Shown: in pieces, positions 1-5,366 of the stretch | How the letters are laid out: each line of letters begins with the position of its first letter | How positions within the stretch are numbered: position 1 is the stretch's first letter | From: Gemmatimonadota bacterium | GTDB taxonomy: Bacteria; Gemmatimonadota; Gemmatimonadetes; Gemmatimonadales; GWC2-71-9 | Assembly (NCBI GenBank): GCA_029884275.1 | Contig: JAOUIC010000145.1 | Span: 1-5,471 of the forward strand | Direction: 5' to 3' | Length of the DNA stretch: 5,471 nt | Translations under genes and position numbers: made by a program | The notes under the pieces: model-generated | The model's input: the letters and a program-made list of their open reading frames with translations, nothing else | Databases searched by the model: none | What the model was told of the DNA's origin: nothing

Positions 1-2
1 CC

Positions 3-128
3 GAGACCATCACCTTCATGCGGAAGCTGGACGTGAAGGAAGTGCACGGTTACACCGCGGCCCGCGGGCTGGAGCTGATCAAGCCCGAGGCGCTGGCCGC
101 GCGGAAGCCCACCCCAGTCGACCGCTGA
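3..128 (+). CDS. C-terminal fragment of an unrecognised protein (5' end outside window)
   Basis: An open frame enters from the left edge and ends at TGA 126-128, giving the last 41 residues of a protein. The tail is mixed and charged, with the segments TFMRKLDVKEVHGYTAARG and LELIKPEALAARK, and no membrane segment or recognisable motif. It lies 18 bases upstream of the AspT-family gene on the same strand, so the two are probably co-transcribed. In known systems aspT is often preceded by a pyridoxal-phosphate aspartate 4-decarboxylase. I cannot match this tail to that enzyme, so I do not assign it. Codon use (GC-rich third positions) agrees with the downstream genes, which supports real coding. 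The reading frame is fairly sure; the function is unknown. Confidence 0.6.
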   Translation, partial: ETITFMRKLDVKEVHGYTAARGLELIKPEALAARKPTPVDR

Positions 129-146
129 GCCGGCGAGGAGTACACC

Positions 147-1847
147 ATGACGTCGTTCTTCGAGTGGCTGGCGGCGAACCCCTACATCCTGCTGTTCGGG
201 GTGGTGGCGGGGGCGGTGCTGCTGGGGAAGGTGACCATCAAGGGGTACGGCCTCGGCATGGTCGCCTCGGCGATCGTGGTGGGGGCGGCGGTATCGGCCG
301 GCGCCGTCGCCTTCGGGGTGACCCTGAAGCTCGACAACTTCACCCGGCTGATGTTCTACTACCTCTTCATGTACGGCGTCGGGCTCCGGGTCGGCCCGTC
401 GTTCGTCAACAGCCTCAAGCAGGACGGCCTCAAGTTCACCGTCCTCGCGGTGTTCTGCTCGGTCCTCGGCCTGCTCGGCGCGGTCGGCTTCACCAAGCTG
501 TGGGATCTGCCGGCCGGTGCGGCCGGCGGCATCCTGGCCGGCTCCATGACCATGTCGGCCTCGATCGGTTCCGCCGAGGAAGCGGTGCGGCAGGGCGTCT
601 TCCCGCTGGCCGAGGGGAAGACCTTCGAAGATGTCAGCGGGATGATCGCGCTGTCGTACGGCCTGACCTACATCTGGGGCACCGTCGGCATCATCCTGAT
701 CTGCAAGTACCTGCCCCGCTGGTGGGGAATCGACGCGAAGGCTGCCGCCAGGAAGTACGAGGATGAGAACGGCGTCAAGAACGTGGACGATGCCGGGCTC
801 ACCGGGTACCGCCCCGCCAGCGTGCGCGCCCACAAGCTCACCAACAAGGATGTGGTGGGCTGGACGGTGCGCCAGTTCCTCCAGAAGTACCCGCAGTACA
901 AGGTCCTGAACGTCGCCCGGGGCGATGAGATCCTCGGCGTCGCCGACGACCTCGCCTTCCAGGTCGGCGACGTGATCGCGCTGGGCGGGCGGCTCGAGGC
1001 GATGACCGAGAACATGGGCCTCATCGGCCCCGAGGTCCCGGACGCCAAGGTGCTGAGCATCCCGCTGGACCAGGCGGAGATCCTCGTCACCAACAAGGAA
1101 GTGGAAGGCAAGGAACTCGGTTCATTCCGCACCGCGGATTTCGCGGGCCAGCTGGCGCTGGTCCGGGTCGAGCGCGCCGGTGAGCCGATCCCCATCGGGC
1201 TCAACACCAAGTTGCAGCGCTTCGACGTGCTGGTCGTCGCGGGCCTCAAGGGCGCCGTCAACAAGCTCGCCGAGCACGCCGGCAAGATCGCCCGGCCCAG
1301 CACCGCGACCGACCTGCTGACGCTGTCGGTCGGCATGATCCTCGGCTTCCTGATCGGCGCGATCGCCTTCCCGATCGCCGGGTCCAAGGTCGGGCTGGGC
1401 AACGCCGGCGGGCTGCTGGTGTCGGGGATCATTGTGTCCTCACTGGTGTCGCGGCTCCGGTTCTTCGGCAACACGCCCAACGCGGCGCGGAACATCCTGG
1501 AGGATCTCGGCCTGCTGGTCTTCATCGCGATCGTCGGCATCAACGCCGGGGCGGGCCTGGTGTCGCAGCTCTCCGGGACCCTGGCGGTCCAGATCCTGGT
1601 GGCGGGCTTCGTCTGCACCACCGTGCCGCCGATCCTCGTCTGGGCCATCGGATATCACCTGATGAAGATCAACCCCGCGGTCCTGATGGGCGGGGTGGCC
1701 GGCGCGCGTTCCCACTCCGGACCGGCCCGCGAAGCCGCCAAGGAGATCAACAGCTCAGTGCCGTGGATCGGCTTCCCGGTGGGGTACGCCGTGTCGGGCG
1801 TCATCCTGACGGTGTTCGGCTATGTGGCCATGGTGCTGTCGAAGTAG
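147..1847 (+). CDS. aspT: AspT-family aspartate:alanine exchanger-type transporter with two RCK_C domains
   Basis: Predicted inner-membrane exchanger of the AAEx family (TC 2.A.81). Characterised members swap aspartate for alanine (AspT) or export succinate (SucE). The 566 residues fit the family (AspT of Tetragenococcus is about 540). The layout is the family's: about six hydrophobic segments (residues 10-187), a soluble middle (about 190-385) and a second hydrophobic half (388-563). The middle holds two TrkA-C/RCK_C-like domains, roughly 235-285 and 300-370. Family-like motifs in the first half are GVGLRVGPSF (77-86), AGSMTMSASIGSA (131-143) and YGLTYIWGTVG (171-181). The second half echoes them at VGINAGAGLV (463-472) and GGVAGARSHSGP (515-526), consistent with the known internal duplication. 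GAGGAG at 135-140, 6 bases before ATG 147, supports the start. The actual substrate is inferred; a dicarboxylate such as succinate is possible. The symbol is a family-level name. Confidence 0.85.
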   Translation: MTSFFEWLAANPYILLFGVVAGAVLLGKVTIKGYGLGMVASAIVVGAAVSAGAVAFGVTLKLDNFTRLMFYYLFMYGVGLRVGPSFVNSLKQDGLKFTVLAVFCSVLGLLGAVGFTKLWDLPAGAAGGILAGSMTMSASIGSAEEAVRQGVFPLAEGKTFEDVSGMIALSYGLTYIWGTVGIILICKYLPRWWGIDAKAAARKYEDENGVKNVDDAGLTGYRPASVRAHKLTNKDVVGWTVRQFLQKYPQYKVLNVARGDEILGVADDLAFQVGDVIALGGRLEAMTENMGLIGPEVPDAKVLSIPLDQAEILVTNKEVEGKELGSFRTADFAGQLALVRVERAGEPIPIGLNTKLQRFDVLVVAGLKGAVNKLAEHAGKIARPSTATDLLTLSVGMILGFLIGAIAFPIAGSKVGLGNAGGLLVSGIIVSSLVSRLRFFGNTPNAARNILEDLGLLVFIAIVGINAGAGLVSQLSGTLAVQILVAGFVCTTVPPILVWAIGYHLMKINPAVLMGGVAGARSHSGPAREAAKEINSSVPWIGFPVGYAVSGVILTVFGYVAMVLSK

Positions 1848-1855
1848 CGACCCCG

Positions 1856-1869
1856 TCGCGGTGACGCGA
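1856..1869 (+). other. Small GNRA-loop hairpin between aspT and the lipoprotein gene
   Basis: TCGCG (1856-1860) and CGCGA (1865-1869) form a perfect 5-bp stem closed by a GTGA loop, which fits the stable GNRA class. It lies in the only sizeable plus-strand intergenic gap (1848-1881), and its right arm touches the first two bases of the Shine-Dalgarno sequence of the next gene. It has no following T-run, so it is not a typical terminator. A role in translation or mRNA stability is inference; in such GC-rich DNA a 5-bp stem can occur by chance. Confidence 0.3.
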
Positions 1870-1876
1870 GGAGGAA
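1868..1876 (+). promoter_or_regulatory. Strong ribosome binding site setting the lipoprotein start
   Basis: GAGGAGGAA lies 5 bases before ATG 1882. The frame stays open upstream to an ATG at 1822, but that start would lie inside the aspT coding region and put 20 extra residues before the signal peptide. The strong site therefore decides for 1882. Confidence 0.8.
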
Positions 1877-1881
1877 GTGCG

Positions 1882-2430
1882 ATGAAGCTTCCCCTGATGC
1901 CCACCAGAAGCCGCAGCGTCCATGTGATCGCCCTCGCCCTGATGGCGGGGGCGATCGCCTGTGGCGGCGATGGCGCACCACCGGCACAGCTCCCTGCCGG
2001 CGACCAGTGGCATCCCTTCACCGGCAGCTGGACCGCGTCGGGCACGCGGCACACCCTTCACCTCGGCGGCGAGCACGATGCCGCGGTCATCGACGTCAGC
2101 GGCTCCATGCTGCTGGCCGGGCCGGGGAAACCCGGCCGGGGGTTCCGCGCCGACGCCATCGGGTTTGCCGACGATGCCGAGGGGTTCGTGGGACGCGCCG
2201 TCTGGACCGATGAACAGGGAGACCAGGTCTTCAGCAGTCTGACCGGCGAGCGGGTGGGCACGCGCAGCCACCTCACCGGCACGTTCACCGGCGGGACCGG
2301 TCGCTACGCGGGCGCGACCGGCGAGTATCAGTTCGAGTGGCAGTACCTGATCGAGGCAGAGGAGGGACTCGTCCAGGGCCGGGCCGTCGGTCTGACCGGC
2401 CGCGTCCGCATCGGGGAGCCCGCGCCATGA
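1882..2430 (+). CDS. Predicted lipoprotein with a glycine-rich beta-barrel-like domain, function unknown
   Basis: A 182-residue protein with an N-terminal export signal: basic start (RSR at 9-11), hydrophobic core VIALALMAGAIA (15-26), then Cys27 followed by GGD. AIAC is a slightly imperfect lipobox, so lipidation at Cys27 is likely but not certain. The mature part is beta-rich and glycine-rich. Residues 133-153 (GTFTGGTGRYAGATGEYQFEW) carry the G-T-G-R-[FY]-A-G-A-T-G signature seen in many uncharacterised secreted proteins with allene-oxide-cyclase/dirigent-like barrels; that fold assignment is tentative. No catalytic residues are evident. The gene sits between two transporter genes, 34 bases after aspT, and its TGA overlaps the ATG of the DASS transporter gene (ATGA 2427-2430), implying coupled translation. 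A periplasmic accessory role for the transporters is possible but unsupported by any motif. Confidence 0.75.
   Translation: MKLPLMPTRSRSVHVIALALMAGAIACGGDGAPPAQLPAGDQWHPFTGSWTASGTRHTLHLGGEHDAAVIDVSGSMLLAGPGKPGRGFRADAIGFADDAEGFVGRAVWTDEQGDQVFSSLTGERVGTRSHLTGTFTGGTGRYAGATGEYQFEWQYLIEAEEGLVQGRAVGLTGRVRIGEPAP
2120..2137 (+). other. GC-rich hairpin with GAAA tetraloop inside the lipoprotein gene
   Basis: GGCCGGG (2120-2126) and CCCGGCC (2131-2137) form a perfect 7-bp all-GC stem closed by GAAA, an especially stable GNRA tetraloop. It overlaps codons 80-86 (GPGKPGR) of the lipoprotein gene. No T-run follows. It could slow ribosomes or shield the mRNA from decay; it may also be a by-product of Gly/Pro codons in GC-rich DNA. 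Confidence 0.4.
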
Positions 2431-3842
2431 ACTTCTTCAGCGTCCCGCTCAAGGTAGTGCTCAAGCGCGTGGCGGTCTTCGCGATGGTGCTGGGGATCTG
2501 GTTCTCACCCGTTCCCGCCGGGCTGACCCGGCCCGCCTGGCAGCTGTTCGCGGCCTTCGCCGGTGCCATCGTGTCGGTGCTGCTCGGCGCCTTCCCGCTG
2601 CTCACCTCCGCCATGCTGGCCGTCGCGCTGGTGGTGCTGACCGGCACGCTGGAGATGACCAAGGCCTTCGCCGGCTTCGCCAACCCCAGCGTGCTGCTGG
2701 TGGTGATCGCCTTCCTCGTCGCCCAGGCGGTGGTGAAGTCCGGGCTGGGGCGGCGCGTCAGCCTGCTCATCGTGAGCGCCTTCGGCCGGTCGCCGACGGG
2801 CCTCGCCTTCAGCGTCGTGCTCACCGACGCGGTGATCGCACCGGCCTTCCCGAGTAACACCGCCCGGGGCGGCGTGCTCTTTCCGGTGGCGCTGTCCCTG
2901 GCGCAGGGCGCGGGGTCGAAACCGGACGACCCGGAGGGGCGGCGCCTCGGCGGCTACCTCATGTTCTGCGGCATGGCGAGCCTGGCCATCTCCTCGGCGC
3001 TCTGGCTCACCGCCACCTCGGTCAACCCGATCGGCGTGCAGGTGGTCGCCGAGTACGGGCTGAATGTCGGATTCGGCGGCTGGCTGGTGGCGGCGTCGGT
3101 CCCGACCATCACAGCGATCCTGCTGCTTCCGCTGGTCGCGCGGCGGCTGTTTCCGCCGGGGGTGAGCGAGACGCCCGAGGCCCCCAAGGCCGCCCGCGCG
3201 GCGCTCGCCGCGATGGGTCCCATGGGCCGGGACGAGTGGATCACCGCCATCGTATTCGCCGTCATGGTCACGGGATGGATCTTCGCGGGATCGCTCAAGC
3301 TGAGTGTGACCGCGGTTGCCTTCGGCGGGCTCGGCGTCCTCCTCGCCACCAGTGTCCTCACGATGGAGGACATTGCCAAGCAGGGTGACACGCTGGCCAC
3401 CTTCCTCTGGCTGGCGGTACTGTTCGCCCTGAGCGGTCAGCTCAACGAGCTCGGCTTCATGGGGTACGTGGGTGAACGGCTGGCATCCGCCCTCGAGGGG
3501 CTGTCGTGGCAGGCGGTGTACGTCGCCCTCCTCCTGCTGTACGTGCTGCTGCACTACCTCTTCGTGAGCCAGACGTCGCAAGTGCTCGCGCTGCTGGCGG
3601 TGTTTATGACCGTCGGAGTCAAGGAAGGGGTTCCCGCGCCGCTGCTGGGTTTCGCCCTGCTCTTTGCGAGCAGCTATTTCTCGGTCATCACGCCGCAGGG
3701 CGGGAGCCAGAACGTCATCTTCGTGGCAAGCGGCTACCTCACCCAGCGCGAGCTCTATCGCATGGGGCTGCTCACCACGCTGTTCTTCATCGCCGTGTTC
3801 CTGGTGCTGGGGACGCCCTGGCTGATGTTCATTACGCGGTAA
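2427..3842 (+). CDS. DASS/SLC13-family anion transporter (CitT/YbhI-like)
   Basis: A 471-residue integral membrane protein of the divalent anion:sodium symporter family (TC 2.A.47, Pfam Na_sulph_symp type), usual length 460-490. Members carry C4-dicarboxylates, citrate, 2-oxoglutarate or sulfate, as sodium symporters or as exchangers (CitT). About a dozen hydrophobic segments fill the chain, with a soluble loop near 242-270. Family landmarks are the first substrate motif SNTARGG (143-149), TATSVNPIG (195-203), the second-repeat motif SQTSQ (381-385), ITPQGGSQNV (421-430) and the closing SGYLTQRELYRMG (435-447). The start at 2427 is chosen over an in-frame ATG at 2337 because the extra 30 residues would be Arg/Pro-rich and would lie inside the lipoprotein gene; GGGGAG (2413-2418) also sits 8 bases upstream. 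The ATGA overlap suggests translational coupling. The substrate cannot be read from sequence; with an AspT-type exchanger nearby, a dicarboxylate is the best guess. Confidence 0.88.
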   Translation: MNFFSVPLKVVLKRVAVFAMVLGIWFSPVPAGLTRPAWQLFAAFAGAIVSVLLGAFPLLTSAMLAVALVVLTGTLEMTKAFAGFANPSVLLVVIAFLVAQAVVKSGLGRRVSLLIVSAFGRSPTGLAFSVVLTDAVIAPAFPSNTARGGVLFPVALSLAQGAGSKPDDPEGRRLGGYLMFCGMASLAISSALWLTATSVNPIGVQVVAEYGLNVGFGGWLVAASVPTITAILLLPLVARRLFPPGVSETPEAPKAARAALAAMGPMGRDEWITAIVFAVMVTGWIFAGSLKLSVTAVAFGGLGVLLATSVLTMEDIAKQGDTLATFLWLAVLFALSGQLNELGFMGYVGERLASALEGLSWQAVYVALLLLYVLLHYLFVSQTSQVLALLAVFMTVGVKEGVPAPLLGFALLFASSYFSVITPQGGSQNVIFVASGYLTQRELYRMGLLTTLFFIAVFLVLGTPWLMFITR

Positions 3843-3849
3843 GGCGCGT
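3834..3849. terminator. Possible weak bidirectional hairpin between the convergent operons
   Basis: ACGCG (3834-3838) and CGCGT (3845-3849) form a 5-bp stem with a 6-base loop that contains the TAA stop of the plus-strand transporter. It lies exactly between two genes ending head-on 7 bases apart and reads as a hairpin on both strands. No T-run is present on either side, so it would be a poor intrinsic terminator. Confidence 0.25.
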
Positions 3850-4239
3850 CTACTGCACCACCACCTGCGCCGTCATGGACGGGTGCGGCTCGCAGTGATA
3901 GGAAAAGGTCCCGGCCGTTGGGAAGGTGAAGGTGTACGAGGCGCCGGGATCCACGAGCGACGAGCCCCAGACCCCGTTGTCCGACGTGGTGGTGTGCGAG
4001 GGCGTCCCCTCCGGCTCGCAATTGACCCACGTGACCTTGCCCCCGACCGCCACGTGCACCGGCGTCGGGTTGAAGGCGAACCCCTGGATCGCCACGATCA
4101 CCGAGCCGAACGTGCCCGGGTCGAGGTTCGCGGTGCACGATGCCGCCGAGGGCCCCGTGCCGCTCCGCTCGCTGGCGCAGCCGGCCACGAACGCCAGCAA
4201 TGCGGCCGCCACCAGCCCGCCGCCGATTCTCCTGATCAT
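3850..4239 (-). CDS. Cupredoxin lipoprotein (plastocyanin/amicyanin-like blue copper domain)
   Basis: A 129-residue exported type-1 copper protein, likely an electron carrier or copper-binding protein tethered to a membrane. The N-terminus is a lipoprotein signal: RR at 3-4, hydrophobic core to residue 18, lipobox VAGC with Cys21. The cupredoxin domain spans about 46-129. Predicted copper ligands are His82 (in PSHTTTSD), Cys116, His119 and Met122 (in YHCEPHPSM), the C-x2-H-x2-M spacing of amicyanin and pseudoazurin. GKVTWVN (67-73) is the usual strand before the first His. Two extra cysteines (35 and 74) could form a disulfide. ATG 4239 is chosen because GAGGAG lies 7 bases upstream and the signal peptide begins there; the frame stays open to 4983, but that extension is a shadow of the neighbouring gene. 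It is the last gene of a minus-strand operon, 11 bases after the barrel-cupredoxin fusion. The redox partner is unknown. Confidence 0.88.
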   Translation of the reverse strand: MIRRIGGGLVAAALLAFVAGCASERSGTGPSAASCTANLDPGTFGSVIVAIQGFAFNPTPVHVAVGGKVTWVNCEPEGTPSHTTTSDNGVWGSSLVDPGASYTFTFPTAGTFSYHCEPHPSMTAQVVVQ

Positions 4240-4246
4240 GTCGCAG

Positions 4247-4252
4247 CTCCTC
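4247..4252 (-). promoter_or_regulatory. Ribosome binding site overlapping the upstream stop codon
   Basis: On the minus strand GAGGAG (4252 to 4247) lies 7 bases before ATG 4239 and shares two bases with the TGA stop (4253 to 4251) of the barrel-cupredoxin gene. It fixes the start of the cupredoxin lipoprotein and implies re-initiation or coupled translation from the upstream gene. Confidence 0.75.
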
Positions 4253-5366
4253 ACTTCACCACGATCGTCCCCTTCATGAAGGGGTGCGGCGTGCAGTGGA
4301 AGGGATAGGTCCCGGCCTTCGTGAAGGTGTAGCGCCACACCTGCCCGCCATCGATCATCCCCGAATCGAAGCTGCCATCGTCCGCGGTGACGGTATGGGG
4401 CACCGGGTCCGCGTTCTTCCACTCGATGGTCGTGCCGACCGTGATCTCGATGGACTGGTTGGTGAACTGCATGGCCTGCATCGCGCTCTGGAACGCCGGT
4501 CCCGTCACCGGCCCCTCGGCGACGTGCCCGGGGGCCGCAGCCGCTGCGGCCCCCGCCGCCGGGGCGGGCGCGGGAGCCGGCTTGCGGCCGAAGTAGCGCG
4601 CCAGCGTGATCGGGATGGTGAACTCGAAGCCGTAGCGCACCTGCTTCGCCCCGCGCGACGCCCCCTGCAGGGTGCCGGTGTTGGTGTTGGTGGCGTGGAG
4701 CGAGATGGTGTGCGGCGTGCTGGGAATCGCGATCGCCAGGCCGGCGCTCCACGCGGCCTTCTCGCCCCGCGCCGCGCTGAGATCGGTAAGGGACGCCCAG
4801 TCGCCGCTCAGCGCCAGGTGGCGCGTGAACTTGAAGGCCCCCCCGCCCCCGAAGGCAAACTGCGCCTTGCCGTCGGTGGTGTACGGATCGGAGAGGGCCC
4901 GGCCCACCGCGATGGCCCGAATCGGGCCGAACTGGCGTGCCAGCGACAGCTCCCCGTCGAGTCCGTCGGCCGCGACGTTCCACCCCACCTGTCCCCCCAC
5001 GTCAACCGGGAACCCCTTGGCCTGCGCCAGCGGGCGCGCGCGGAAGAAGAATTCCCATTCGTTGGGAAACGCCGGGGCAAGTGTGGAGTTGGTGGCGTAG
5101 TTGAAGCCGAGGGTCGTGCTCTTGAAGAACGAGGTGGCGAGCAGGAAGGTCGGGAAGTTGCTGACCTTGCGCACCGGGGCCGGGCTCGACACGAAGCGGT
5201 GCAGGAAGTTGAACTGCACCACGCCGGGTCGCACCACCCAGTCACCCGAGATATTGGGGGAGCGGTCGAGGCTGCCCTGGGCCGCGAGCCCGCCGGGCAG
5301 GAGGGCGAGCAGCACGATCGCGCGCAGCAGTCGCGGCATGGCGGCACTTCGGCAGACTGGCGTCAT
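4251..5366 (-). CDS. DUF5777-like outer-membrane beta-barrel fused to a C-terminal amicyanin-like cupredoxin
   Basis: A 371-residue exported two-domain protein. A signal peptide (core AIVLLALLPGG, 16-26) probably ends at LAA/Q (before residue 30). Residues about 38-258 look like an outer-membrane barrel: alternating strands rich in Gly and aromatics, FNFLHRF (52-58), HTISLHATNTNTG (219-231) and the closing strand YGFEFTIPITLARYFG (245-260). This resembles DUF5777 proteins, from memory of the family pattern. A low-complexity Pro/Ala linker follows (262-280). The cupredoxin occupies about 300-371, with predicted copper ligands His324, Cys358, His361 and Met364. Its end, FHCTPHPFMKG, is nearly that of amicyanin. 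ATG 5366 overlaps the upstream TGA as ATGA, favouring coupled translation there; ATG 5339 (residue 10, MPRLLR) would give a tidier signal peptide. Neither has a strong Shine-Dalgarno. Likely role: display of a blue-copper domain at the outer membrane, on the periplasmic or external side; this is inference. Confidence 0.8.
   Translation of the reverse strand: MTPVCRSAAMPRLLRAIVLLALLPGGLAAQGSLDRSPNISGDWVVRPGVVQFNFLHRFVSSPAPVRKVSNFPTFLLATSFFKSTTLGFNYATNSTLAPAFPNEWEFFFRARPLAQAKGFPVDVGGQVGWNVAADGLDGELSLARQFGPIRAIAVGRALSDPYTTDGKAQFAFGGGGAFKFTRHLALSGDWASLTDLSAARGEKAAWSAGLAIAIPSTPHTISLHATNTNTGTLQGASRGAKQVRYGFEFTIPITLARYFGRKPAPAPAPAAGAAAAAAPGHVAEGPVTGPAFQSAMQAMQFTNQSIEITVGTTIEWKNADPVPHTVTADDGSFDSGMIDGGQVWRYTFTKAGTYPFHCTPHPFMKGTIVVK
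4512..4583 (-). repeat. Low-complexity Pro/Ala linker region of the fusion gene
   Basis: These codons encode residues 262-285: alternating Pro-Ala (PAPAPAPA, 263-270), a run of six Ala (273-278), then PGHVAEG. The segment separates barrel and cupredoxin and resembles flexible periplasmic tethers such as those of TonB-like proteins. The repetitive GCN/CCN codons make it prone to length changes between strains. Confidence 0.8.
4529..4555 (-). other. Perfect 12-bp inverted repeat with 3-base loop in the linker
   Basis: CGGGGGCCGCAG (4529-4540) and CTGCGGCCCCCG (4544-4555) are exact reverse complements separated by CCG. In the mRNA this gives a very stable 12-bp hairpin over codons for residues 271-280 (AGAAAAAAPG), exactly between the two protein domains. 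No T-run follows on either strand, so a simple intrinsic terminator is unlikely. Confidence 0.7.

Noticed and set aside
3..128. Aspartate 4-decarboxylase C-terminus
   Set aside because: Attractive from the known aspD-aspT pairing, but the visible 41 residues do not match a decarboxylase end that I can recall, so the identity is left open.
846..1280. A separate potassium-channel or TrkA regulatory gene
   Set aside because: The RCK_C-like domains are in frame within the AspT-family protein, where this family normally has them.
668..1648. Long minus-strand open frame opposite the aspT-family gene
   Set aside because: Ser/Arg/Pro-rich shadow of the transporter frame with no recognisable domain or ribosome binding site.
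1822..1881. 20-residue N-terminal extension of the lipoprotein
   Set aside because: It would begin inside the transporter gene and spoil the lipoprotein signal; a strong Shine-Dalgarno points to 1882.
2337..2426. 30-residue N-terminal extension of the DASS transporter
   Set aside because: Arg/Pro-rich, overlaps the lipoprotein gene out of frame, and the ATGA-coupled start at 2427 is better placed.
2505..3581. Long minus-strand open frame opposite the DASS transporter
   Set aside because: It encodes His/Arg/Gly/Glu-rich low complexity with no motif; the plus strand carries unmistakable transporter motifs.
4240..4983. Upstream extension of the cupredoxin lipoprotein frame to a 377-residue protein
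   Set aside because: The extension overlaps the barrel-cupredoxin gene in another frame, is Arg/Gly-rich without domains, and the real start has a signal peptide and Shine-Dalgarno at 4239.
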